NCBI GenBank assembly: GCA_021848765.1 | Contig: JAJZTU010000043.1 | Span: 1 to 16,552, forward strand | Direction: 5' to 3' | DNA from: Bacillota bacterium | GTDB taxonomy: Bacteria > Bacillota > GCA-003054495 > Carboxydocellales > JAJZTU01 | DNA: 16,552 nucleotides | Shown here: positions 1-6,640 of the stretch, piece after piece | Numbering within the stretch: the first letter of the stretch is position 1 | Layout of the letters: every line of letters starts with the position of its first letter | The notes under the pieces: generated by a model | Database searches by the model: none | What the model was told of the DNA's origin: nothing | Seen by the model: the letters and a program-made list of their open reading frames with translations, nothing else | Position numbers and translations under genes: made by a program

Positions 1-321
1 ATACGCAGCAATCTTAAATACCCATTTGTCGACAGCCTTAGGAATAATATCTTCCTTTGACAAGAGCTTCAGGGAGTCAAAAATGGTTTGGAAGACCCCC
101 TTAGGACCCCAACGGTTGGGACCATAACGCTGTTGAAAGAACGCTGCTGCTTTACGCTCTAATAACACCAGAATCAAGGCGTTAAGGAGAATAAAAACCA
201 GGGCTCCAACAGTCCCAAAGACATCCATAACCACTTCAATTACATCAGGTGATGCACCTACTCCCTCAAGCCATTGGCGCAACCAATTGGCCAGTAGAAC
301 AAAGAGATTAATATTTTCCAT
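1..321 (-). CDS. nuoH: NADH-quinone oxidoreductase subunit H, 5' part only (cut by window edge)
   Basis: The first 107 codons of the membrane subunit NuoH (ND1) of complex I, which helps form the quinone chamber next to NuoB and NuoD. I translated it from the ATG at 321; a GGGGAGA ribosome binding site lies about 7 nt upstream. Residues about 31-52 form the first hydrophobic segment. They are followed by the family hallmark LERKAAAFFQQRYGPNRWGP and then FQTIFDSLKLLSKED, the conserved cytoplasmic loop. The rest of the gene lies outside the window. It follows nuoD by 35 nt on the same strand and is surely the same operon. The product is certain from the motif; only the C-terminus is unseen. Confidence 0.93.
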   Translation of the reverse strand, partial: MENINLFVLLANWLRQWLEGVGASPDVIEVVMDVFGTVGALVFILLNALILVLLERKAAAFFQQRYGPNRWGPKGVFQTIFDSLKLLSKEDIIPKAVDKWVFKIAAY

Positions 322-356
322 GCATCTTCTCCCCTATACAATCCGAATTTTGCCGG

Positions 357-1454
357 CTACCGGTCCACTTCACCCAACACGATATCGATAGAAGCCAAAA
401 TCAAAACAGTGTCTTGAATGTTGTGGCCTTTGGAGATTTCAGGGAATACTCCCAGGTTCACGAAGGAAGGTGAATGGATATGGAGCCTGTAGGGTTTGGT
501 AGAGCCGTCACTTACAATGTAGTAGCCCAGTAGTCCCTTGGTACCCTCCACAAGGTGATATGCCTCACCAACCGGGGGCTTAATAACCTTGGGAACCTTG
601 GCCATGATCGGACCCTCAGGAATCTGTTCCAGCGCCTGACGGATAATCCGGGCGCTTTGTTCCATCTCCAGAACACGAATGTAGTACCGGTCAAAGCAGT
701 CACCATTCTCCAGCACTGGGACATCGAACTCAAAGCGGTCATAGATTCCGTAAGGCTCGGCCTTTCTGACATCATAATTAACCCCGGAAGCCCGCAGGTT
801 AGGTCCGGTTACACCGTAAGCCAGGGCCATTTCCTTGCTCAGAACCCCGATTCCCTTGGAACGGGCTTGGAGAATTTCGTTGCCGGTAATCAGGCCGTTG
901 TACTCTTCAATCATTTTCGGAAAATCATCCAGGAAAGACCGTAAAGCCGGGAAGAATTCCTCAGGCAGGTCTTCCGGCACCCCGCCAATCCGCATAAAGC
1001 TAAAGGTCATCCGGGAGCCGCAGACCATTTCCAGCATATCCAAGACCCTTTCCCGGTCCCGGAAGGTGTACATCCAGCCGGTGAAACCCGCCATGTCCAG
1101 GGCGTAGCATCCTACAAAAAGCATGTGGTTGGCAATCCGGGACAGTTCCTGGAGAATAATCCGGATATATTCGGCCCGCTCAGGAATCTCCAGACCCATC
1201 AGCTTCTCCACAGTCTGCACATAACCGGTATTATTCAGCATTGCTCCGATGTAGTCCAGCCGGTCGGTGTAAGGAATGACCTGGGTATAGGTCCGGGCCT
1301 CGGCCAGTTTTTCCGTACCCCGGTGCAGGTAGCCGGTATGGTTGGTGATATTGGTAACTGTCTCCCCGTCCAACTGGAGCACACAGCGAAACACACCGTG
1401 GGTACTGGGATGTTGAGGTCCCATATTTATTGATATCTCTTGAGTTTTAATCAT
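357..1454 (-). CDS. nuoD: NADH-quinone oxidoreductase subunit D (49 kDa subunit)
   Basis: A 365-residue peripheral-arm subunit of complex I that forms the quinone-reduction site with NuoB. It is related to the NiFe-hydrogenase large subunit but lacks the metal-binding cysteines. The N-terminus carries the GPQHPSTHG loop (about residues 12-20), whose histidine is thought to contact quinone. Tyr78 in NNTGY fits the conserved quinone-binding tyrosine position. The C-terminus ends DIVLGEVDR, as is usual for the family. The frame also opens with a GTG at 1460, but that codon overlaps the AGAGGTG ribosome binding site; the ATG at 1454 has proper spacing, so I chose it. It follows nuoC by 22 nt. Separate nuoC and nuoD genes (not fused as in E. 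coli) are usual in Firmicutes. Confidence 0.95.
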   Translation of the reverse strand: MIKTQEISINMGPQHPSTHGVFRCVLQLDGETVTNITNHTGYLHRGTEKLAEARTYTQVIPYTDRLDYIGAMLNNTGYVQTVEKLMGLEIPERAEYIRIILQELSRIANHMLFVGCYALDMAGFTGWMYTFRDRERVLDMLEMVCGSRMTFSFMRIGGVPEDLPEEFFPALRSFLDDFPKMIEEYNGLITGNEILQARSKGIGVLSKEMALAYGVTGPNLRASGVNYDVRKAEPYGIYDRFEFDVPVLENGDCFDRYYIRVLEMEQSARIIRQALEQIPEGPIMAKVPKVIKPPVGEAYHLVEGTKGLLGYYIVSDGSTKPYRLHIHSPSFVNLGVFPEISKGHNIQDTVLILASIDIVLGEVDR

Positions 1455-1476
1455 TGTCACACCTCTACATTCTTAT

Positions 1477-1914
1477 TTAACCTTTAAAATCTTTCCGTAA
1501 AGGATGACCTTCGAAATCGTCAGGACACAGAATCCGTACCAGGTTCGGGTGCCCCTTATAGGTGATTCCCATGAGGTCCCAGGTTTCCCGCTCCTGAACA
1601 TTGGCCGCCGGGTAAACGGAAACAATTGAAGGTACCTCGGGCTTGTGCTTAGGCAGTTTGACCTTAACATTCACTCTGTTGGTATTGCTCGCCGAAGTTA
1701 CCTGATAAACTGCCAGGAATTCTTCCGGGTATTCTACTCCGGTTAGAAGCATCAACAAAGGCAGTTCAAACTTATCCCGTAGTTCCTTCATTACATCTAC
1801 CAGGGCAACCGGTTGGACCAAAATTGACTCGTTGGTGTTGTCCTCAAAGGCCTCAACCTTATCCGCAAATTTCTTTTGCAGTTCTTCCACCACTTTGTCC
1901 CTGAAATCAGCCAT
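1477..1914 (-). CDS. nuoC: NADH-quinone oxidoreductase subunit C (30 kDa subunit)
   Basis: A 145-residue peripheral subunit of complex I with no cofactor; it packs against NuoD and NuoB. The family signature is plain: ERETWDLMGI at residues 108-117, then GHPNLVRILCPDDFEG and HPLRKDF up to residue 143. The protein ends two residues after this signature, so it is a short version without the C-terminal tail seen in some bacteria. The start ATG lies inside the end of nuoB: ATGGCTGA contains both the nuoC start and the nuoB stop, an 8-nt overlap that implies translational coupling. Confidence 0.95.
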   Translation of the reverse strand: MADFRDKVVEELQKKFADKVEAFEDNTNESILVQPVALVDVMKELRDKFELPLLMLLTGVEYPEEFLAVYQVTSASNTNRVNVKVKLPKHKPEVPSIVSVYPAANVQERETWDLMGITYKGHPNLVRILCPDDFEGHPLRKDFKG

Positions 1915-2419
1915 GTTTCCTCAACCTCGCAATTTTTTTAGGGTTCTGAACTTTTTCCTTAAGCTGCAACAACCCGTGAAATAATGCCTCAGGCCGTGGT
2001 GGGCAACCCGGGACATATACATCTACAGGTAAAAAGGTGTCAGCGCCCTTGACTACATTGTAGGAATCAACATAAGGACCGCCGCTGATGGCACAACTAC
2101 CCATCGCCAAAACCCATTTAGGTTCGGGCATTTGGTCATACAGTCTTTCGATCAGAGGCTGCATTTTCTTGGTAATGGTTCCGGCCACAATCATCAGGTC
2201 AGCCTGCCGGGGTGACGGGCGGAAAACCTCATACCCAAACCGGGCGATGTCATAACGCGCAGCACCACTGGTCATCATCTCAATGGCACAACAGGCAAGA
2301 CCGAAGGTCATGGGCCAAATGGAGCGGGCCCTGGCGTAGTTGAGGACTGTTTCCACTGTAGTGAAGATTATTCCTTGTTTCGCCAGTTCCTCCACTTCGT
2401 TAGTCTTGTCTAATTCCAT
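1907..2419 (-). CDS. nuoB: NADH-quinone oxidoreductase subunit B (PSST, N2 cluster)
   Basis: A 170-residue subunit that carries iron-sulfur cluster N2, the last electron carrier before quinone in complex I. The four ligand cysteines are present: the tandem pair Cys43-Cys44 in FGLACCAIEMM, Cys109 in MGSCAISGG and Cys139 in VPGCPPRPE. The reading frame stays open up to 2449, but the ATG at 2419 has an AAGGAG ribosome binding site 7 nt upstream and gives the normal N-terminus, so the extra 10 codons are not used. The start overlaps the last 10 nt of nuoA and the stop overlaps nuoC, so A, B and C are tightly coupled. Confidence 0.95.
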   Translation of the reverse strand: MELDKTNEVEELAKQGIIFTTVETVLNYARARSIWPMTFGLACCAIEMMTSGAARYDIARFGYEVFRPSPRQADLMIVAGTITKKMQPLIERLYDQMPEPKWVLAMGSCAISGGPYVDSYNVVKGADTFLPVDVYVPGCPPRPEALFHGLLQLKEKVQNPKKIARLRKHG

Positions 2420-2766
2420 TCTAATGCTCCTTCCTTCCAGGCATACCAAAAGCCTATTACTAAGATGGCGATAAAGATAAACATCTCAATAAAGGCAAAG
2501 GTTCCCAGGCTCATGAATTTTACTGCCCACGGATACAGGAAAACAGTTTCCACATCGAAGGCCACGAAAACAAGAGCATACATAAAATAGTTGGTCTTAA
2601 ACTGAACCCAGGTTTCCCCTTGGGTTTCGAGACCACACTCATAAGTTTCGTATTTATACTTGGCAGCTTTTTTCGGCCGGACAATGGACGAAATGGCAAT
2701 AACTATAATCGGAAAAACAATTGCAATGATGAGCATAGCCCCAATCCCCGCATACTGTTGCAGCAT
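2410..2766 (-). CDS. nuoA: NADH-quinone oxidoreductase subunit A
   Basis: A 118-residue membrane subunit of complex I and the first gene of the nuo operon. Three hydrophobic segments can be seen (about residues 8-28, 62-80 and 86-110). The family marks are YECGLE in the first loop and FDVETVFLYPWAV in the second helix, with the conserved acidic pair that lines the proton path. The ATG is preceded by AAAGGGGGGG, an unusual ribosome binding site with seven G in a row. No gene lies upstream for about 440 nt, so transcription should start in that gap. No nuoE, nuoF or nuoG precedes it, so a complex without the NADH-oxidising module is possible, but genes further along the operon cannot be seen. 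Confidence 0.95.
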   Translation of the reverse strand: MLQQYAGIGAMLIIAIVFPIIVIAISSIVRPKKAAKYKYETYECGLETQGETWVQFKTNYFMYALVFVAFDVETVFLYPWAVKFMSLGTFAFIEMFIFIAILVIGFWYAWKEGALEWN

Positions 2767-2784
2767 ATTACCCCCCCTTTCTGC

Positions 2785-2812
2785 TTAATATTTTGTGCTT
2801 GGTACAAGCCAA
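2785..2812 (-). promoter_or_regulatory. weak sigma-A promoter candidate for the nuo operon
   Basis: Reading the minus strand, TTGGCT at 2812-2807 and TATTAA at 2790-2785 are 16 nt apart and lie just upstream of nuoA. The -35 box sits in a small dyad, GCTTGG-N6-CCAAGC (2797-2814), that a repressor could use. Both boxes deviate from consensus, and the resulting leader would be very short, so this is only a candidate. Confidence 0.3.
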
Positions 2813-2850
2813 GCTTTCTATATCTCAAAGGCCCCCAAGGAAAACGCAGA

Positions 2851-2926
2851 TCACCCGGCCGTAAAAAACTGGTTTTTGCCACTTGTAGGCATTTTCACAT
2901 TCCTTGCCTGCCAAGTCCCCGGGTGA
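2851..2926 (-). other. possible structured leader upstream of nuoA (function unknown)
   Basis: On the minus strand TCACCCGG (2926-2919) can pair perfectly with CCGGGTGA (2858-2851), enclosing 60 nt. Inside, CTTG and AGGCA (2915-2905) can pair with TGCCT and CAAG (2891-2882), giving a second imperfect stem, and a small AAAAAC/GTTTTT palindrome lies at 2864-2877. I do not recognise a known riboswitch class, and no terminator lies between this fold and nuoA. Confidence 0.3.
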
Positions 2927-2970
2927 CCAGGTGCCTTATAAGCAGAAGAACCCGCTTTTTAATGTTTTCC

Positions 2971-2998
2971 ACTAACCACTAACCTCTAACCTCTAACC
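2971..2998. repeat. four tandem 7-bp repeats, (A/T)CTAACC
   Basis: Four exact heptamers in a row: ACTAACC twice, then TCTAACC twice. On the minus strand they read GGTTAGA/GGTTAGT. They lie in the gene-free stretch 2767-3212 between nuoA and the FlhB-like gene. The rest of that stretch has no convincing gene, only the possible leader fold and short non-coding frames. Confidence 0.8.
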
Positions 2999-3212
2999 TC
3001 ACTATGCCTATAGCATGGAGGAGGGCCCCAGTCCCCAACCCCTGGAGCTTGGTCCTGGAGCAGTTGAAGATGAGCCCGGTTTCCGGCGCCGTACTATGCA
3101 GACTGCACGGCAAATGGACGTGCTTTGACGTCATTAGATGTATATTCTATACTCAATCCAAAAATCCTTTCCATAAACACCTATGAATTTCTGTAATTTG
3201 TGAAGAATTTTC

Positions 3213-3536
3213 TTAAAACCTCCTGCGAGCGGAGTCCAGACTAAATACAAACGCTAAAACTTCGGCAATAACTCCATAAAGTTCCGGGGGTATTTCCTGA
3301 CCTGTTTCCAAACCTGCAAGCAGTTGGGCCACTTCGGGATTTTCCTGCACAGGTACCCCATGTTCCCGGGCTTGTTCGAGGATTTTTTTAGCTACCAAGC
3401 CCCGCCCGCTGGCTACAATTCTAGGGGCATTGTCCTCTTCCTGCCGGTAACGCAGGGCCACCGCCAAATCCCTAACAGGTTTATCTCCCCGGTCTTCACC
3501 GGAATGTCTCTCCGGTTCTCCGGCTTGCTTTGCCAC
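3213..3536 (-). CDS. ylqH: FlhB C-terminal-domain homologue (YlqH type, no membrane part)
   Basis: A 107-residue soluble protein matching the cytoplasmic C-terminal domain of FlhB, the substrate-specificity switch of the flagellar export apparatus. The family core is clear: AVALRY at residues 25-30, APRIVASGRGLVAKKI at about 37-52, then an Ala/Glu helix, HGVPVQENPEVAQLL and the ending ELYGVIAEVLAFVF. The membrane domain of true FlhB is absent, and the autocleavage motif NPTH that should precede AVALRY is replaced by residues such as PVRDL, so self-cleavage is not expected. The start is GTG, with GGGAGG 7 nt upstream. It follows the FliK-like gene by 38 nt; the same pair (ylqG-ylqH) follows rnhB in B. 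subtilis. Its actual role is unknown. Confidence 0.8.
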   Translation of the reverse strand: MAKQAGEPERHSGEDRGDKPVRDLAVALRYRQEEDNAPRIVASGRGLVAKKILEQAREHGVPVQENPEVAQLLAGLETGQEIPPELYGVIAEVLAFVFSLDSARRRF

Positions 3537-3574
3537 GTTCTTCCCTCCCGGTGCTGTTTTTCATGCCTGGGCAT

Positions 3575-5605
3575 CTAGACTCTAAGGTCTAAACCTGCAA
3601 CAAAAGGCTCGCCATGCCCCTTCCCTTTACCCTCTTCATTTTCCTCCCTAATAGTCTTTCCACCCTGCTTATACTCATGCACATCCCCCGGTTGAGTCCG
3701 GCTGACCTGACAGTTCAGATGGTTGATCTTGTAACCTTGAGCCTCTACCTTTTCCCGGAGTTCACTCAGGCGGGTTTGCACCAGTCTGCCGGCCTCTTCT
3801 TGACTTACTGCCATATTGATACTCAGGTTTTCTCCCCTGGTCACCAGGTCAATCCGCCAACTGCCCAAACTGGAAGTATTCAGCAGGAAGAGAATATGAA
3901 AACCGGCGTCGTCTGATCCTTGTCCGGCATCTGCACCTTTTTCCCTGGGCTTGCGCCTCCACACGTAGAGGTCAGCGCCCAAATACTGTTCCTCAACCTG
4001 AACGGGTAGCGGAAAATAGCCAATAAAGCTTTCATCAGATTTTTGATAGGAACCCTGCAGTAGCTCCCGTGCGGACAGGATATCCCTCAACTGCTCTGTT
4101 TTTAGGGCCAGGGTCCCGGAAGCTGCGTGACGTTCTGGATTTACTTGTTGCTCTTCTAACCGGGCCTGTGGCTGAATAATTTCCTGGCCATGGGACCGAA
4201 GCTTCAGTTGGGCGCCTTCCTGTTGTTTGGAGATTTCCTGTTGTTTGGAGATTTCCTGTTGCTTGGCAATTTCCTGTTGTTTGGCAGTTCCCTCTTGGTT
4301 TGAAGTTTCCGCTTGCTGTATAGCTTGCTGTTGCGGGAAAACTCCCTGCGGCACTTTTCCTTCAATGACTTGTTGTCCTGCACTAATCCCTGTAAGAATC
4401 TTGTCTAGCAAACCTTTGGCCTGCCATGTCTCTCCTACTAACTCCAGTTGGGCTTCCGGAGTTCTTAATGCTGACCGTCCTGCTGCACCCCGGCCGGTTT
4501 CGCCCAAGTCCAGTGTCAAGAGGCTTTTCAGGACAGAAACCAGGAATGTCCTAAACTCAGGCTTTTCCGGGCCGGTAGATACCTGTCCGGCCTCAGCAGT
4601 CAGCGGTACATGACCATGGAGCACCTGCTTGTTTTGCTCAGGCTGGACCCCTGCCTGTCGGCTGACATTATTCCGGACTGACTCCTGTGCTGACAGGTTA
4701 AGTTCAGTCTCTTGCAGATTATTTTTGGCAATACCGCTTTCCTGGTTTAGGGGCGTAGACATCGGTTTACCTGTACCCGGCTTGTCGTTTTGTACAGTAA
4801 GACTAATTCCTTGAGTATCAGGTTCCCCGGTAGTTGGGGCCTGTCCCGTAAAGACCGGGGTTTTGGCTTCCGGAGTCCCGGCGCCTTTGGCTAAAGGGGT
4901 GGCCCCGGCCGAATCAGGCGGGACAGGGGCCGTACTTTCCGCATTGACTAAACCCCAAAGTTGGCCCAAAACCTTGCCCAGGGAACTTCCGAGTCCCCCA
5001 CCCTCCCGGAGGATTAAGCCGGCCAGTTTAAGATTTTCCGCATCTACCGGAAAACTCCTGACCGCCAGGAATACGGCCGCCCTGATAGTCTCGCGGTCAA
5101 ATTTTCCCAGGGATAGCAGGGAACGGGCAATCTCTTTTACCACCGGAGTAGTGAGTTGGGCTTTTTCCTTCATTAGATACTGCAAAATCTGTAGATTTTC
5201 CTGATTTAAGGTCAGCCCGGCTTGGGCCAGAATGTTTGCAAATTGCGCCTGTTGTCCGGTCCCGGTATAGGGATTTTTCCCGACTGCCAAAAGCTGCAGC
5301 AAAATTTTTCCTTCCTGAAGGCCTTTGGTCTCCAAGAGCATTTCCTGACCTTCCAGAAGGGCTACTTTGCTTTCTGCTACCAGAGTTTGACCGTTAATGT
5401 CGATAATAGCCTTGTTATCAGGCAGGATCTTGACCACCTTTGCAGTGAGCAGTTGTCCCTCCTGAACAGGCACAGCCAAAGTGGAAGCGGGCACACTAAT
5501 GACCCCGGAAGTTGCGGTCCGGGCTTCAGGTGTAACTTTACCGGATTCCTGGTTCAGACTAACAGCTAACTTAGTCCCTGAATTTAGTCCTGGGAGTTCC
5601 TGCAT
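3575..5605 (-). CDS. ylqG: FliK-like hook-length-control family protein (YlqG type)
   Basis: A 676-residue protein with three parts. Residues about 50-115 form a beta-rich region (VQEGQLLTAKVVKILPDNKA onward) typical of YlqG-like proteins. The middle, about 210-510, is low-complexity and rich in Gln, Glu, Pro and Ser, with a perfect-to-degenerate KQQEI repeat. The C-terminal about 150 residues resemble the FliK C-terminal domain: YFPLPVQVEEQYLGADLYVW, then LLNTSSLGSWRIDLV and a final helix. FliK proteins measure hook length and signal FlhB; here the next gene is an FlhB-like domain, which suggests that the two act as a pair outside a flagellar operon. The frame opens at a TTG at 5632, but the ATG at 5605 has AGGGGTG 5 nt upstream, so I use it. 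It overlaps the end of rnhB by 22 nt. Confidence 0.7.
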   Translation of the reverse strand: MQELPGLNSGTKLAVSLNQESGKVTPEARTATSGVISVPASTLAVPVQEGQLLTAKVVKILPDNKAIIDINGQTLVAESKVALLEGQEMLLETKGLQEGKILLQLLAVGKNPYTGTGQQAQFANILAQAGLTLNQENLQILQYLMKEKAQLTTPVVKEIARSLLSLGKFDRETIRAAVFLAVRSFPVDAENLKLAGLILREGGGLGSSLGKVLGQLWGLVNAESTAPVPPDSAGATPLAKGAGTPEAKTPVFTGQAPTTGEPDTQGISLTVQNDKPGTGKPMSTPLNQESGIAKNNLQETELNLSAQESVRNNVSRQAGVQPEQNKQVLHGHVPLTAEAGQVSTGPEKPEFRTFLVSVLKSLLTLDLGETGRGAAGRSALRTPEAQLELVGETWQAKGLLDKILTGISAGQQVIEGKVPQGVFPQQQAIQQAETSNQEGTAKQQEIAKQQEISKQQEISKQQEGAQLKLRSHGQEIIQPQARLEEQQVNPERHAASGTLALKTEQLRDILSARELLQGSYQKSDESFIGYFPLPVQVEEQYLGADLYVWRRKPREKGADAGQGSDDAGFHILFLLNTSSLGSWRIDLVTRGENLSINMAVSQEEAGRLVQTRLSELREKVEAQGYKINHLNCQVSRTQPGDVHEYKQGGKTIREENEEGKGKGHGEPFVAGLDLRV
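4217..4306. repeat. five 18-bp tandem repeats inside the FliK-like gene
   Basis: Two identical 18-mers (4217-4234, 4235-4252) are followed by two with a few changes and one degenerate copy. Each unit encodes six residues of the type KQQEI(S/A), in frame with the gene, so changes in copy number would lengthen or shorten the linker without breaking the protein. Confidence 0.9.
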
Positions 5606-6381
5606 GTTTTCACCCCTATGTACTGCTGACAAAAACTTCTCCGGTGAATGGAACTCAATCCCTTGGTTTGAATGGCCTCCAGATGTTCCTGCGTCCCGTA
5701 GCCCTTATGCCTGGCAAACCCGTAATCAGGATAAACCTCATGTAGTCCGGTCATTAAACGGTCCCTGGTTACCTTGGCCATGACAGAAGCTGCAGCAATA
5801 GACAGGCTCAAGCCGTCTCCGCCAATGATACCGTTCTGGGGGATGTTCACCTTAGGTATGGATAAGGCGTCAACCAAAAGGCGCTGAGGCTTTTGCTCCA
5901 GCCCTGCCAATGCCCTCTGCATGGCCAGGTAGGTAGCCTGCAGGATGTTCACCCGGTCGATTTCCTCAACAGAGGCCATCCCAATGCCCCAGGCCACGGC
6001 TACCTGCTTAATTTCCTCATATAGTGCCTCCCGTTTTTTCTCGGAGAGTTTTTTCGAATCATCCAGCCCGAAAATTCGACAACCCGGGGGGAGGATTACC
6101 GCACCTGCCACCACAGGACCGGCCAGCGGGCCTCTGCCAACCTCATCCACCCCGGCAACCAGCCTGGCGCCCTGTGACCATAAATCCCGCTCCAAGCGGG
6201 TCATTTCTGTAAGCCTGGCCAGTTCACGAGTGGTTTTCTCCCGGCGATTTTGCAGCTGTACGTAAAGCTTTTGCACACTTACCCGGGGGTCCAGGGAAAG
6301 TTGCTCCAGAAAGGCGAGGTCATCTCCCAGTTCCATGGCTAAACCGGTGAGTTCCTTTAAGCTTAATTTATCTATTTCCAC
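5584..6381 (-). CDS. rnhB: ribonuclease HII
   Basis: A 265-residue RNase HII, which cuts the RNA strand of RNA-DNA hybrids and single ribonucleotides in DNA. The catalytic start AGVDEVGRGPLAGPV carries the Asp79-Glu80 pair. It is followed by DDSKKLSEKKR, LLVDAL (Asp171), SIAAASVMAKVTRDR (Asp207) and YGFARHKGYGTQEHL. The frame continues to an ATG at 6411 that has no ribosome binding site. The GTG at 6381 has AAGGGGG 7 nt upstream, and places the DPR motif (residue 31) almost exactly where I recall it in B. subtilis RnhB (about residue 30), so I prefer the GTG. The N-terminal extension before the catalytic domain is normal for the Firmicutes form. Confidence 0.95.
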   Translation of the reverse strand: MEIDKLSLKELTGLAMELGDDLAFLEQLSLDPRVSVQKLYVQLQNRREKTTRELARLTEMTRLERDLWSQGARLVAGVDEVGRGPLAGPVVAGAVILPPGCRIFGLDDSKKLSEKKREALYEEIKQVAVAWGIGMASVEEIDRVNILQATYLAMQRALAGLEQKPQRLLVDALSIPKVNIPQNGIIGGDGLSLSIAAASVMAKVTRDRLMTGLHEVYPDYGFARHKGYGTQEHLEAIQTKGLSSIHRRSFCQQYIGVKTCRNSQD

Positions 6382-6480
6382 GGAAGCGCCCCCTTGGTTA
6401 ACAATCTTCATCAGTATTCGTCACAAACTTTCAGAAACCCTGCTGAAAAAAAGAAAAAAAGCGAGCTTTAAAACCATCCT

Positions 6481-6518
6481 TATAAAAAGAAAATAACCCC
6501 GCCTTAAAGCGAGGTTAT
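6481..6518 (-). terminator. intrinsic terminator of the small RNA locus
   Basis: On the minus strand ATAACCTCGC (6518-6509), a TTTAAG loop and GCGGGGTTAT (6502-6493) form a 10-bp stem, followed by TTTCTTTTTATA. One pair is G-U, possible only for minus-strand RNA. It lies about 100 nt before rnhB and separates that operon from what is upstream. Confidence 0.85.
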
Positions 6519-6565
6519 AGGTATTCTCCCTGACGTCCTACGAGAACGCCAGTAAGTATTCTACC
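6493..6565 (-). ncRNA. candidate small structured RNA (or attenuator leader) of about 85 nt, unrecognised
   Basis: A short transcription unit with no open frame. RNA would start near 6565, just after a good promoter, and end at the terminator that follows. GGTA (6565-6562) can pair with TACC (6523-6520). Inside lies a 7-bp stem, CTGGCGT/ACGTCAG (6552-6546 with 6536-6530), with a 9-nt loop TCTCGTAGG. The purine-rich internal loop between the two stems carries two copies of AGAATAC, one on each side. Both the stem and the terminator contain a G-U pair that would be an A-C mismatch on the other strand, which points to minus-strand RNA. I do not recognise a known RNA family. It could be a trans-acting small RNA, or a terminator-attenuator for rnhB-ylqG-ylqH, which starts about 100 nt downstream. 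Confidence 0.6.
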
Positions 6566-6569
6566 TTTT

Positions 6570-6597
6570 ATTATATTCCCTAATTTTTAAGAGTCAA
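6570..6597 (-). promoter_or_regulatory. sigma-A promoter of the small RNA locus
   Basis: TTGACT (6597-6592), 16 nt, then TATAAT (6575-6570) on the minus strand. The -10 box is perfect and the -35 has five of six consensus bases. The region upstream is AT-rich and holds two 16-bp direct repeats. Confidence 0.75.
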
Positions 6598-6603
6598 TAC
6601 ATT

Positions 6604-6640
6604 TTGATTAAATCTTATCATAAATTGATTAAATCTTATC
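6604..6640. repeat. two perfect 16-bp direct repeats, 21 bp apart, upstream of the small RNA promoter
   Basis: TTGATTAAATCTTATC occurs at 6604-6619 and again at 6625-6640. The start-to-start distance of 21 bp is two helical turns, and the nearer copy ends 7 bp from the -35 box. This is the usual placing of tandem activator sites. The second copy overlaps the stop codon of the NYN gene. Confidence 0.85.

Noticed and set aside
2795..2815. Rex-type redox operator before nuoA
   Set aside because: TTGT-N7-ACAA is visible, but the spacing and inner bases do not fit the 18-bp Rex consensus.
2979..3134. Minus-strand 51-codon frame (starts MTSKHVHLP) in the same gap
   Set aside because: No ribosome binding site before the ATG, and the frame ends in the heptamer repeats. 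No recognisable domain. A leader peptide cannot be excluded, but nothing supports it.
3004..3186. Plus-strand 60-codon open frame in the gap between nuoA and the FlhB-like gene
   Set aside because: No ribosome binding site, odd composition and no family resemblance; the opposite strand and flanks are intergenic.
4217..4306. CRISPR-like array
   Set aside because: The units are directly adjacent, 18 bp long and in frame with a coding sequence; there are no spacers and no cas genes.
6382..6411. Upstream ATG (6411) as the rnhB start
   Set aside because: No ribosome binding site, whereas the GTG at 6381 has AAGGGGG with 7-nt spacing and gives the expected N-terminal length.
6450..6475. Second terminator (AAAG-CTCG-CTTTTTTT) before rnhB
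   Set aside because: The stem is only 4 bp; the T-run is long, but the hairpin is too weak to count.
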